This document shows, piece after piece, positions 10,882 through 19,375 of a stretch of DNA of 64,000 nucleotides. The DNA is taken from NCBI GenBank assembly GCA_958295835.1, contig OY282378.1, positions 3,435,694-3,499,693 on the forward strand, given 5' to 3'. Source of the stretch: an uncultured Gammaproteobacteria bacterium (GTDB taxonomy: Bacteria > Pseudomonadota > Gammaproteobacteria > HK1). Every line of letters starts with the position of its first letter. Position 1 is the stretch's first letter. Position numbers and translations under genes: made by a program. Under the pieces are notes generated by a model. It saw only the letters and a list, made by a program, of their open reading frames with translations. It was not told the origin of the DNA and ran no database searches.

Positions 10882-12033
10882 ATGTCGCAGGTGAACGACG
10901 CCGCGGCCGGCCACTACGGCGACCGCCCCTGGCTGGCCCCGGGGGCGGTGCCGTTCATCCACATCCAGGGCGTCAGCAAACGTTTCGGCGATTTCGTCGC
11001 GGTCGACAACGTCGATCTCGAAATCTACAAGGGCGAGCTGTTCGCGCTGCTCGGCGGCAGCGGCTGCGGCAAGACCACCCTGCTGCGGATGCTGGCCGGG
11101 TTCGAGGAGCCCTCCTCGGGCAATATCTTCATCGATGGCGCGGACATGCGCTCGGTGCCGCCCTACGAGCGGCCGGTCAACATGATGTTCCAGTCGTACG
11201 CGCTGTTTCCGCACATGCGGGTCGAGCAGAACGTCGCGTACGGGCTGAAGCGCGACGGTGTCCCGCCCGCCGAAATCAAGCGGCGCGTCGAAGAGATGCT
11301 GGCGATGGTCGAGCTGGCGGACTTCGCCAGGCGCAAGCCGCATCAGCTTTCCGGCGGGCAGCGCCAGCGCGTCGCGCTGGCGAGGGCGCTGGTCAAGCGG
11401 CCGAAGGTGCTGCTGCTCGACGAGCCGCTGGCGGCGCTGGACAAGCGCCTGCGCGAGCAGACGCAGTTCGAGCTGATGAACATCCAGGACAAGCTCGGCG
11501 TTACCTTCATCGTCGTCACCCACGACCAGGAGGAGGCGATGACCCTGTCGACGCGGATCGCGGTGATGGACACCGGGCGATTCGTGCAGATCGGCACGCC
11601 GACGGAAATCTACGAATATCCGCAGACGCGCTTCACCGCGAGCTTCATCGGCACGATCAACATGTTCGAGGGCACGGTGGTGCGCGATGGCGGCGGGCTG
11701 GCGCTGGACTGCGCGGACCTGCCCATGCGCCTGGCCTTGCCGGAGCATTTCGACGGCGGCGAGGGGCAGCAGATCACGCTGGCGGTGCGGCCCGAAAAAA
11801 TCCGCATGTCCAAGACGCAGGATGCGGGCGGCGGCGCCGTGGTCTCCCTGCCGGGCAAGGTGCGGGACCTGGCGTACATGGGCAACCTGTCCATCTACCG
11901 GGTCGAAGTCGGCAAGACCGTGGTCCAGATCACCGCGCCCAACCAGCGCCGGCTCGACCAGCGGGAGATCACCTGGGACGATGAGGTCCATGTCGGTTGG
12001 GACACCGCCAGCGCGCTGGCGCTGACCGAATGA
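10882..12033 (+). CDS. potG: Polyamine ABC transporter ATP-binding protein
   Basis: A 383-residue ATPase. Walker A is LLGGSGCGKTT, the signature LSGGQRQRVALARALVKRP, Walker B VLLLDEPLAALD, and the switch VTHDQEEAMTL. The C-terminal TOBE domain begins after FTASFIGTINMFEG, typical for PotA/PotG. It lies 18 bases after potF and its stop overlaps the potH start by four bases, so it belongs to a four-gene importer operon. Confidence 0.93.
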   Translation: MSQVNDAAAGHYGDRPWLAPGAVPFIHIQGVSKRFGDFVAVDNVDLEIYKGELFALLGGSGCGKTTLLRMLAGFEEPSSGNIFIDGADMRSVPPYERPVNMMFQSYALFPHMRVEQNVAYGLKRDGVPPAEIKRRVEEMLAMVELADFARRKPHQLSGGQRQRVALARALVKRPKVLLLDEPLAALDKRLREQTQFELMNIQDKLGVTFIVVTHDQEEAMTLSTRIAVMDTGRFVQIGTPTEIYEYPQTRFTASFIGTINMFEGTVVRDGGGLALDCADLPMRLALPEHFDGGEGQQITLAVRPEKIRMSKTQDAGGGAVVSLPGKVRDLAYMGNLSIYRVEVGKTVVQITAPNQRRLDQREITWDDEVHVGWDTASALALTE

Positions 12034-12944
12034 CGCGCGGGCTGCAAACGGCGCTCGCGCGGCTGCAGGGCGGCTGGCAGTCGGTGGTGGTGCTCGTGCC
12101 GTATTTCTGGCTGCTGCTGTTCTTCCTCGTGCCGTTCTTCATCGTCCTCAAAATCAGCCTGGCGGAGCGGATCATCGCCAGCCCGCCGTTCTCGCCGCTG
12201 TTCCAGTGGGCTGAGGACGGCGCGCTGACGATCCGTCTGCTGTTCGACAACTTCGTCTGGCTCTGGGAAGACGAGCTGTACGTCGAGACGTACCTGAACT
12301 CGCTCAGGATCTCGATCGTTTCCACGATACTCTGCCTGCTCATCGGGTACCCGATCGCCTACGGCATCTCCCGCGCACGCCCCACGGCGCGGACGATCCT
12401 GCTGCTGATGGTCATCCTGCCGTTCTGGACGTCGTTCCTTCTGCGCGTCTATGCGTGGATCGGGTTGCTCGCCGACCAGGGCACGATCAACAACCTGCTG
12501 ATCTTTCTTGGCGTCATCGACTCGCCGATTCGCCTGCTGTACTCGGAATTCGCGGTGTACGTCGGCATCGTCTACACCTACGTACCGTTCATGATTCTTC
12601 CTCTGTACGCAAACATGGAGAAGCTGGACCTGTCGCTGCACGAAGCCGCGGCCGACCTGGGCGCCCGCCCGCCGACGACGTTCTTCACCGTCACCTTGCC
12701 GATGACCCTCCCGGGCATCATCGCGGGCAGCCTGCTGGTGTTCATTCCCGCGACCGGCGAGTTCGTGATACCGGACCTCCTCGGAGGCGGCAACGTGCTG
12801 ATGATCGGGAACGTGCTCTACGGCGAATTCAACGCCAACCACGACTGGCCGGTGGCGGCGGCGGTGGCGGTTGCGCTGCTGGTGGTGCTGGTCGTGCCGA
12901 TGATGATCTACCAGCGCGTGCAGGCGAGAGAGTCAGGGATCTGA
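12030..12944 (+). CDS. potH: Polyamine ABC transporter permease (PotH type)
   Basis: A 304-residue inner-membrane permease with six hydrophobic segments and a BPD-transport loop LHEAAADLGARPPTTFFTVTLPMTLPG. The start is ATG 12030 in an ATGA overlap with potG; an upstream in-frame ATG at 11997 lies inside potG and is less likely. It pairs with the next gene to form the membrane channel. Confidence 0.92.
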   Translation: MTRGLQTALARLQGGWQSVVVLVPYFWLLLFFLVPFFIVLKISLAERIIASPPFSPLFQWAEDGALTIRLLFDNFVWLWEDELYVETYLNSLRISIVSTILCLLIGYPIAYGISRARPTARTILLLMVILPFWTSFLLRVYAWIGLLADQGTINNLLIFLGVIDSPIRLLYSEFAVYVGIVYTYVPFMILPLYANMEKLDLSLHEAAADLGARPPTTFFTVTLPMTLPGIIAGSLLVFIPATGEFVIPDLLGGGNVLMIGNVLYGEFNANHDWPVAAAVAVALLVVLVVPMMIYQRVQARESGI

Positions 12945-12947
12945 TCG

Positions 12948-13781
12948 ATGCGGAAGCAACGCTCGACGTTCCTGTTCTCGGCGCTGTGCTTCGGCATGGC
13001 GTTCCTGTACGTCCCGATCTTTCTGATGATCTTCTACTCGTTCAACTACTCGAAGCTGGTGCCGGTATGGGGCGGGTTCTCCACCCGCTGGTACGGAGTC
13101 CTGTTTCAGAGCGAAGAAGTCTGGGACGCGCTGGCGCTGAGCCTGCGAATCGCGGTGGTCAACGCGACGTTCGCGACCCTGATCGGCACGATGGCGGCGC
13201 TGGCGCTGGTCCGTTTCGGGAATTTTCGCGGGCGCATGCTGTTTTCCGGGATGATCACCGCCCCGCTGGTGATGCCCGAAGTGATCACCGGCCTGTCGCT
13301 GCTGCTGCTCTTCATCACGCTCGAAGGGATCATCGGCTGGCCGTCGGAACGCGGCTTCACGACGATCACGATCGCGCACATCACGTTTTCGATGGCGTTC
13401 GTCGCGGTCATCATTCAGGGCCGGCTGGCCGGCATGGGGCAGGAGCTCGAGGAGGCCGCGCAGGATCTCGGCGCGAAGCCGTTCCGGGTGTTGTTCGACG
13501 TCACCCTGCCGCGCCTGGCGCCGGGGATGCTCGCCGGCTGGCTGCTGTCGTTCACCCTGTCTCTGGACGACCTGATCATCGCCAGCTTCGTCTCCGGGCC
13601 GGGTGCGACGACCCTTCCGATACTGATCTACTCGCGCGTGCGTCTCGGACTTCGCCCGGACATCAACGCGCTGGCGACGATCATGGTGCTGGCGGTCGCG
13701 ATCGGCGTGATCGTCGCCGGATGGTTGCTGTTCCGCCAGCAGAAGCAGCGCACGCGAGAGATGCAGATGGCCGGCAAGTAA
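12948..13781 (+). CDS. potI: Polyamine ABC transporter permease (PotI type)
   Basis: A 277-residue permease with six hydrophobic segments. The ATPase-contact loop is ELEEAAQDLGAKPFRVLFDVTLPRLAPG. LDDLIIASFVSGPGATTLPI is the conserved PotC/PotI stretch. It starts 3 bases after potH stops and is the last gene of the unit. A short perfect hairpin follows about 50 bases downstream. Confidence 0.92.
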   Translation: MRKQRSTFLFSALCFGMAFLYVPIFLMIFYSFNYSKLVPVWGGFSTRWYGVLFQSEEVWDALALSLRIAVVNATFATLIGTMAALALVRFGNFRGRMLFSGMITAPLVMPEVITGLSLLLLFITLEGIIGWPSERGFTTITIAHITFSMAFVAVIIQGRLAGMGQELEEAAQDLGAKPFRVLFDVTLPRLAPGMLAGWLLSFTLSLDDLIIASFVSGPGATTLPILIYSRVRLGLRPDINALATIMVLAVAIGVIVAGWLLFRQQKQRTREMQMAGK

Positions 13782-13829
13782 CGAGCGCAGCCTTCACGGG
13801 CCGTATCCGGGCGTGCAGCCCCAGCCGGA

Positions 13830-13849
13830 GCCGCAGGTCGAGCTGCGGC
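13830..13849 (+). terminator. Hairpin after the pot operon
   Basis: A perfect 7-bp inverted repeat, GCCGCAG ... CTGCGGC with a six-base loop, lies between the convergent potI and VOC genes. No T-run follows, so intrinsic termination is only a possibility. Confidence 0.3.
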
Positions 13850-13909
13850 GCGACCCCGGTGCCACGACAAGCCCCCGCTCCGGCCAGGTAGTGCTCGTAG
13901 TCGGATGTT

Positions 13910-14314
13910 TCATGCCTTGAGTTCGACCGTGTTCCCTTCAGGATCCGCGATGTAGACGGACAGGCCGTACCCGCCGGCTCCGTAACGGGTTTCGGGCGGC
14001 TCGAACGTGATGCCATGCCCCCGGAGGTGGGCGGCGACGACCTCCCAGTCGGGCGCGTCGAGGCGCAGGCAGAAATGGGCCATGTTCCCGTGCTCGGGAT
14101 CCGGTGGCTCGGCGCCGCCGAGCTTGCTCCCGACCGGCACGAGATCGATCAGTGCCCGTCCCGCTCGCAACTGGTGGAGCCCGATCTCGGGGAGCTCGCG
14201 CTCCAGGGTGCAGCCGAGCACGTCGATGTAGAACGCCATGGTCTCGTCGAAGCGGGCGCACCGCAGCACGACGTGGTCGAGCATGGCGATGCGGATCGGA
14301 GGGCTTGCGTTCAT
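13910..14314 (-). CDS. VOC-family (glyoxalase-like) protein
   Basis: A 134-residue protein of the vicinal oxygen chelate fold. Possible metal ligands are the His in MLDHVVLRC, the His in HFCLRLDAP and the Glu in GNTVELKA at the C-terminus. It contains the usual two beta-alpha-beta modules. Members include glyoxalases, dioxygenases and antibiotic-binding proteins; the substrate cannot be told here. The frame is open upstream, but the first family-like start is ATG 14314. The next gene upstream ends at 14380. Confidence 0.8.
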   Translation of the reverse strand: MNASPPIRIAMLDHVVLRCARFDETMAFYIDVLGCTLERELPEIGLHQLRAGRALIDLVPVGSKLGGAEPPDPEHGNMAHFCLRLDAPDWEVVAAHLRGHGITFEPPETRYGAGGYGLSVYIADPEGNTVELKA

Positions 14315-14379
14315 TTCGCCGCCTCGTGGTTCGCATGGAACAGACCCGTTCCCCGCCCGCGGCTTGTCGCCGGGGATCG

Positions 14380-15120
14380 TCAGCATTGCATGATCGTGCG
14401 CGAGTACTCCCCGATGTCCATGACCACCGAGGTCGCACCGACCCGGCGCTCGATATTGCCGGTTTCGTGCTCGAGCGCGAGGCGGAACGCGAACTTCTCG
14501 AAGAAGGCGTCGTACATCTCCCCGCCCACCGTGCCCAGCGCGGAGAGCGCCCCGGATTCGGGATCGCTCTGCAGCAGGATCGTGGCCAGGGGCTGCCTGG
14601 CCGGGCCGCCGAGCACCCGGGCGCCGCCGGCGGGGTCGTAGACGCTCTTCTCGGAGCAGCAGAAGATGACCCCGCGGCCCTCGCGCATCCGGTCGTCGGA
14701 ATCGCGGTAGCGCACCTTGCCGTGGCGGTAGTTGATGAAGCTCACGTCCCTGGCGGGGTGACTCATCCGGTGGGCGCAGATCGCGGCGAACGCGACCACG
14801 GAGCGGCCCTCGCCGGCCCCACCGGGCCAGACGTAGGGCTCGCCGGCCTCGGTGGAGAGCCCGGCCACGGCGGGGGCCGGGCGGCCCAGGTCGAGCAGGA
14901 AGCAGGGGGTGGTCGCGTAGGGGTAGTGGAAGACGTAGGTGCGCCCGACCGCGAGCCCCCGCGCGGTGACCGGGGTGCCGCCTTCCTCGACGAGCGTGGT
15001 GCGGTCGTAGAGCCGTGCGGTCGCTCCTTCGGCGGCGAGCAGCGCGGGGTTCGCGCCGGCCGTCACCGCCGCCGCGGCGCACAGCTTGACGAAGCTGCGG
15101 CGTTCCACCGTCCGGTTCAT
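14380..15120 (-). CDS. Tat-exported Rieske-like protein with altered cluster site
   Basis: A 246-residue protein with a twin-arginine signal (RRSFVK, then a hydrophobic Ala-rich stretch). The middle has a Rieske-like layout: CAH around residues 119-121 and, near 157, CCSEKSVYDPAGGARVLGGPARQPL, which resembles the C-x-x-H-G-S-x-Y-D box and following GP-x-x-x-PL loop of Rieske proteins. The second histidine ligand is not at the expected place: Glu or Lys occupies it. It may bind an atypical [2Fe-2S] cluster or have lost it. The periplasmic location is inferred from the signal; redox partners are unknown. Confidence 0.6.
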   Translation of the reverse strand: MNRTVERRSFVKLCAAAAVTAGANPALLAAEGATARLYDRTTLVEEGGTPVTARGLAVGRTYVFHYPYATTPCFLLDLGRPAPAVAGLSTEAGEPYVWPGGAGEGRSVVAFAAICAHRMSHPARDVSFINYRHGKVRYRDSDDRMREGRGVIFCCSEKSVYDPAGGARVLGGPARQPLATILLQSDPESGALSALGTVGGEMYDAFFEKFAFRLALEHETGNIERRVGATSVVMDIGEYSRTIMQC

Positions 15121-15171
15121 CGGGGTCTCGACTCCTCGCGCGAAGCCCGCGCTGTCCGATCCATCGAGGTC

Positions 15172-15750
15172 TCAGCCATTCGCGCGTAGCGCACGCACCA
15201 GAGGAAGGATGGCTTCATCCAGAACCCGTGGCGTCACCGGCCCGATATGCTTGTACGCGATACGGCCGTTCCGATCGACGACGAACGTCTCGGGCACTCC
15301 GTACACGCCCCAGTCGAGACCGACGCGGCCGTCGAGGTCGGCTCCGATCCGTGTGTACGGATCGCCGAGGGCGTCGAGCCAGGCGGCAGCGGCGTCCGGG
15401 GCGTCCTTGTAGTTGAGTCCGTGGATCGGGATCACGTCCTCGCGTTCGAGGGCCATGAGCAGGGGATGCTCGTCCCGGCAGGCGACGCACCACGAAGCGA
15501 AGACGTTCACGAGGGTCACCTCCCCGCGCAGGTCCCGCGACGAGAGTCCGTGCTCGCGCCCCTGGACGGGACCGAGGGCGAACTCCGGGACGGGCTTGCC
15601 GATGAGCGGCGACGGCACCAGGGTGGGATCGCGGTACAGACCGGCATACAACAGCACCCCGATACCGGCGAAGATCGCGATCGGCAGCAGGTACAGCCAC
15701 AAGCGGCGGGGTGCGACGGTACCGGCCGCGCCGGCAAGGGTCTCGTCCAT
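15172..15750 (-). CDS. CcmG/DsbE-type thiol:disulfide oxidoreductase
   Basis: A 192-residue membrane-anchored thioredoxin-fold protein. One N-terminal transmembrane segment (about residues 17-38) precedes the redox domain, with the active site WCVAC in NVFASWCVACRDEHP and the cis-proline loop YGVPETFVVD. This matches CcmG/DsbE, which reduces apocytochrome c heme-binding cysteines. No other cytochrome maturation genes are nearby, so the role is inferred from the family. The start is ATG 15750; upstream codons in the open frame are Arg-rich and not family-like. Confidence 0.82.
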   Translation of the reverse strand: MDETLAGAAGTVAPRRLWLYLLPIAIFAGIGVLLYAGLYRDPTLVPSPLIGKPVPEFALGPVQGREHGLSSRDLRGEVTLVNVFASWCVACRDEHPLLMALEREDVIPIHGLNYKDAPDAAAAWLDALGDPYTRIGADLDGRVGLDWGVYGVPETFVVDRNGRIAYKHIGPVTPRVLDEAILPLVRALRANG

Positions 15751-16217
15751 GGCCTGGGATTCTAGCCTGCATCGGCCCGGATTCCAGTCCGCATCGCTCA
15801 TCGGCTCACCAACGCCCGGGTCCGGCCCATGTTTTCGATGCGGCTTCTCCCTGGAGGCCCGGCTTGCCGGTGGCGCAATTCGACCTCCGGACCCGATCGC
15901 GCACGGGCGCTTCGTGGCGGATCGCGCCGCCGTTCGCAACGGTCCGAATCCGTCTCATGGGATTCCACCCGGCAAGCGAGGGCCACCGTCCCCGACCCGC
16001 CCGGATCTCGATCGGCGTTCCGCTTCGGACGCCCGCATGAGGTCGGCTTCGGCACGGCAGGTTATCATTCGTCACCCGAGACGTTCGGTGGATTGCCGCC
16101 GCTGCCGGCGGCATGGAGCCGTGTATCGGCTGCGAAGCATCGACGCCGCGGGTCATGGCGCCGGCAGCTTCCGAAAGAATCGTTCCCTTCCACTCATCCA
16201 GTGAGGACCATGTCACC
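15751..16217. other. Gene-free intergenic region
   Basis: 467 bases between two divergent genes. Short open frames here are Arg/Ser/Pro-rich, overlap on both strands and lack ribosome sites or family-like sequence. No clear terminator or riboswitch was seen. It presumably holds the promoters of the CcmG-like gene and the GST gene. Confidence 0.5.
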
Positions 16218-16853
16218 GTGATCGACCTCTACACCTGGAGCACCCCCAACGGCCGCAAGGCCTCCATCGCCCTCGAGGAGTTCGGACTGGAGTACGAGAC
16301 GCACCCGGTCAACATCGGTGCGGACGAGCAGTTCCACCCCGATTTCCTGAAGATCTCGCCCAACAACAAGATCCCCGCCATCGTCGATCGCGACACCGGC
16401 CAGTCGCTGATGGAATCGGGCGCGATCCTCCTCTATCTCGCGGAGAAGACCGGGAAGTTCATGCCGCGGAGCGGGGAAGGGCGCTGGCGCACCGTGGAGT
16501 GGCTGATGTGGCAGATGGGCGGCGCCGGCCCGATGCTCGGGCAGGTGCACCATTTCGTGAAGTTCAACCCCGGCAAGAGCGAGTACGCGGAGCGGCGCTT
16601 CCGCACCGAGGCCGATCGGCTCTACGGAGTGATGAACGATCGGCTCGCGGACCGCCCGTACCTCGCCGGGGACGAGTACACCATCGCGGACATGGCGGCC
16701 TGGCCGTGGATCTCGCGCTACGAGTGGCAGGAGATCGACTTCGCGGACTTCCCGAACGTGAGGCGCTGGTACGTCGAGATCGCGCAACGTCCCGCGGTGC
16801 AGCGGGGGTACCACGTGCCGAAGAAGGCGAATCCGATCCCGATCCCCGGGTGA
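16218..16853 (+). CDS. Glutathione S-transferase (YfcG/nu-class like)
   Basis: A 211-residue protein. The thioredoxin-like N-domain opens VIDLYTWSTPNGRKASIALEE and contains the SPNNKIPAIVD block with the cis-proline, followed by ESGAILLYLAEK (glutathione gamma-Glu contact). The helical C-domain has the N-capping box DEYTIADMAAWPW. It closely follows the E. coli YfcG pattern, a disulfide-bond reductase. GTG 16218 is chosen because the sequence is family-like from there; ATG 16210 is out of frame. Confidence 0.88.
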   Translation: MIDLYTWSTPNGRKASIALEEFGLEYETHPVNIGADEQFHPDFLKISPNNKIPAIVDRDTGQSLMESGAILLYLAEKTGKFMPRSGEGRWRTVEWLMWQMGGAGPMLGQVHHFVKFNPGKSEYAERRFRTEADRLYGVMNDRLADRPYLAGDEYTIADMAAWPWISRYEWQEIDFADFPNVRRWYVEIAQRPAVQRGYHVPKKANPIPIPG

Positions 16854-16900
16854 GCCGTGCTTCGGAGCCCGCGGTAACCTGCTGTCACCGGTGTTGACGT

Positions 16901-17527
16901 TCACGAGCCCGCGGTGACGGCGACGATCTCCCGCGCGCCCTCGACGATCATCGCCACCGAGACGTAGCAGATGACCACGAGCCCGACGTAGGCGATCCAG
17001 GGACGGTGTTCGAGCTGCCGTGCGATCCACGCCGCTGCGAGCCCCATGAACGCCACCGAGAGGACGAGCCCCACCACCAGCACCCAGGTGTGGTCGCGGG
17101 CGACACCGGCGACCGCGAGCACGTTGTCGAGCGACATCGATATGTCGGCGACGACGATCTGGACGATCGCGCTACGCATGCTCTTGGGCGCCTCGGACTT
17201 TCCGGCGTCGGCGTCCGCCCCGCCGTCGGGAGCGTCCGGCGCGTTGCGCCGCACCCTGATTTCGCGCCACAGCTTCCATGCCACCCACAGCAGGAGCAGG
17301 CCGCCGGCGAGCAGCAGCCCCACGATCTGGAGCAACTGCACCGTCACCGCCGCGAACGCGACCCGCATCAGGGTCGCAGCGGCGATGCCGATGGCGATGA
17401 CCCGGGTCCGGTCCTTCGCCGGCAGGCCCGCCGCGACCATGCCGACGACGATCGCGTTGTCCCCCGCGAGCACGAGGTCGACGATGACCACCTGGAGCAG
17501 GGCGCTCAGCTCCGCCACTGAAATCAT
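16901..17527 (-). CDS. TerC-family (YjbE-like) membrane protein
   Basis: A 208-residue membrane protein with about six to seven hydrophobic segments. Both TerC signature sites are present: DLVLAGDNAIVVGM near residue 16 and DISMSLDNVLAVAG near residue 128; their aspartates are thought to line a metal path. Members export manganese or are linked to tellurite resistance. A yybP-ykoY-type manganese riboswitch was looked for upstream and not recognised. The gene is convergent with GST and divergent from tyrS. Confidence 0.85.
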   Translation of the reverse strand: MISVAELSALLQVVIVDLVLAGDNAIVVGMVAAGLPAKDRTRVIAIGIAAATLMRVAFAAVTVQLLQIVGLLLAGGLLLLWVAWKLWREIRVRRNAPDAPDGGADADAGKSEAPKSMRSAIVQIVVADISMSLDNVLAVAGVARDHTWVLVVGLVLSVAFMGLAAAWIARQLEHRPWIAYVGLVVICYVSVAMIVEGAREIVAVTAGS

Positions 17528-17710
17528 GTTCGGGAGGCTCCGTGGGATGCGGGGCGGCGAGTGTAGCGGATCGTGATCGAAACTCGCCTGATCCGGGCTG
17601 CACCGCGCGCCCTGGGGACGCGGGCGCTTCGTCCGTATCGGGCCGTGCCGCGGGCGTCACCGCTCTTCGATGACAGGTGACCGTGCCGCGCATCCCCGGA
17701 ACCGACACCC

Positions 17711-17716
17711 TATAAT
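17711..17716 (+). promoter_or_regulatory. Possible -10 box upstream of tyrS
   Basis: A perfect TATAAT lies 64 bases before the tyrS start in a GC-rich gap. No convincing -35 box is seen at the usual spacing, so this is a weak call. Confidence 0.3.
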
Positions 17717-17779
17717 CCCTTCCGGACACTCGACGACGGCTGCCGCTCCCGTGATTTCCGTGACCACCCTCCGGCACTC

Positions 17780-19162
17780 ATGACCGTTCCCCCTTCATCC
17801 CTGAAATCAGAGTTCCTGCGCACGCTCGCCGAGCGCGGCTATCTCCACCAGTGCACCGACCTCGAAGGGCTGGATGCGGCCGCCGCCTCGGGCCGGATCA
17901 CGGGCTACATCGGGTTCGACGCAACGGCCGATTCCCTGCACGTCGGCAGCCTCGTCCCGATCATGCTGCTGCGGCACATGCAGCGCACCGGCCACCGGCC
18001 CATCGTCCTCATGGGAGGCGGCACCACCAGGGTCGGGGATCCGTCGGGCAAGGACGCGAGCCGGAAGCTGCTGTCCGAGCAGCGCATCGCCGACAACATC
18101 GCCGGCATCCGGCGCGTCTTCGAACGCTTCCTCGACTTCGGCGGAGAAGGAGGCGGTAGCGGTGGCCCAGGCGAAGATGGTGACGGTAGCGGCGACCAGG
18201 GCAGGCGTGGTGACGGTGGCGGGGGCGGTGGTAGCCAGGACGATGGCGAGGGCGCCGCCGCCCTGATGGCCGACAACGCGGACTGGCTCGACGCGCTGCG
18301 TTACATCCCCTTCCTGCGCGAGTACGGCCGGCACTTCTCGGTCAACCGGATGCTGGGGTTCGAGTCGGTGAAGCTGCGCCTCGACCGCCAGCAGCCGCTC
18401 TCCTTCCTCGAATTCAACTACATGGTCCTTCAGGCATACGACTTCCTGGAGCTCGGGCGGCGCTACGGATGCCACCTCCAGATGGGCGGCTCGGACCAGT
18501 GGGGCAACATCGTATGCGGGGTGGAGCTCGGCCGCCGGGCGGCGGATCTCGTGCTGTACGGTCTGACCGCCCCGCTGCTGACCACGGCGGGCGGGGCCAA
18601 GATGGGCAAGACCGAGGCGGGGGCGGTGTGGCTCGCCCCCGAGCGTCTTTCGCCCTACGAGTACTGGCAGTACTGGCGCAACGTCGAGGACGCCGACGTG
18701 GGACGCTTCCTGCGCCTGTTCACGGAGCTGCCGCTGGACGAGATCGCGCGGCTCGAAGCACTCGACGGCGCGGAGATCAACGAGGCGAAGGCGGTCCTCG
18801 CGACCGAGGCCACCGCGCTCTGCCACGGACGCGAGGCGGCCCGCTCGGCGGCGGAAACGGCCCGGCGCACCTTCGCGTCCGATGCTCCGTCGGGGGCCGC
18901 GTTCGCTGACGGGCTGCCGGCCATCGAGGTCCCGCGGGCGCGTCTCGACGCGGGCGTACCGGTGTATGAGCTTCTGCGCGAAGCCGGACTCTCCCGGAGC
19001 AACAGCGAGGCCCGGCGGCTCATCCGCGGCGGCGGCGCGCGGGTGAACGACCAACCGGTGACCGAGGAGACCGGCACGGTCGGGCCGAACGACCTCACCG
19101 CCGGGGGCGTCGTCAAGCTCTCCGCCGGCCGCAAGCGCCACGCCCTCGTCCGCCCGGCCTGA
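17780..19162 (+). CDS. tyrS: Tyrosyl-tRNA synthetase with a Gly-rich insert
   Basis: A 460-residue class I synthetase that charges tRNA-Tyr. The HIGH-type motif is in [10 protein letters not shown], the tyrosine-site region is GGSDQWGNI, and the KMSKS-type loop is [12 protein letters not shown]-terminal S4 RNA-binding domain starts near [16 protein letters not shown]. It is about 35-40 residues longer than usual because of a Gly/Asp-rich insert at residues 121-158, between FERFLDF and [10 protein letters not shown]. Both sides of the insert stay in frame and conserved, so the gene is probably functional. It is monocistronic as far as can be seen. Confidence 0.95.
   Translation: MTVPPSSLKSEFLRTLAERGYLHQCTDLEGLDAAAASGRITGYIGFDATADSLHVGSLVPIMLLRHMQRTGHRPIVLMGGGTTRVGDPSGKDASRKLLSEQRIADNIAGIRRVFERFLDFGGEGGGSGGPGEDGDGSGDQGRRGDGGGGGGSQDDGEGAAALMADNADWLDALRYIPFLREYGRHFSVNRMLGFESVKLRLDRQQPLSFLEFNYMVLQAYDFLELGRRYGCHLQMGGSDQWGNIVCGVELGRRAADLVLYGLTAPLLTTAGGAKMGKTEAGAVWLAPERLSPYEYWQYWRNVEDADVGRFLRLFTELPLDEIARLEALDGAEINEAKAVLATEATALCHGREAARSAAETARRTFASDAPSGAAFADGLPAIEVPRARLDAGVPVYELLREAGLSRSNSEARRLIRGGGARVNDQPVTEETGTVGPNDLTAGGVVKLSAGRKRHALVRPA
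18140..18253 (+). repeat. Low-complexity insert inside tyrS
   Basis: About 114 bases built from degenerate GGTGACGGTAGCGGC-like units encode a stretch made mostly of Gly, Asp, Ser and Gln. It falls in a surface linker of the catalytic domain and keeps the reading frame. Confidence 0.75.
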
Positions 19163-19254
19163 GACACCTCACTGGCACCAAATCGCCTTGGCGGTGAAGG
19201 CCGTGCCCGCAGATTCGATTTCGAGAAAGGCCATGGGAGCGGTCTCATCTGCGA

Positions 19255-19375
19255 TCATCGCCAGCATGATCACCGCGGAGGAGGCGCCGACCGCCATCTG
19301 GTTGCGCGTGAAAGTGTAGGAATACATGAAGGTGGCGGGCATCTCGGTGGCCCGGCCGGGGCCGCCGTTGGTCAG
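19255..19375 (-). pseudogene. Fragment of a sugar ABC transporter permease
   Basis: About 40 residues starting LTNGGPGRATEMPATFMYSYTF and running to AVGASSAVIMLAMIA match the C-terminal part of MalF-type carbohydrate permeases, which normally continue to a last membrane segment. Here the sequence diverges after AMIA and ends at a stop near 19169. The upstream side is cut at 19375, exactly where the next gene's stop codon lies. This is a relic left when the neighbouring gene arrived or the locus was deleted. Confidence 0.6.

Noticed and set aside
9634..11991. A 785-codon open frame on the minus strand
   Set aside because: It is the antisense of potF and potG, is His/Arg-rich without domains, and the plus-strand genes are clear.
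17528..17779. Manganese (yybP-ykoY) riboswitch for the TerC-family gene
   Set aside because: The conserved GGGGAGUA and closing segments are not present.
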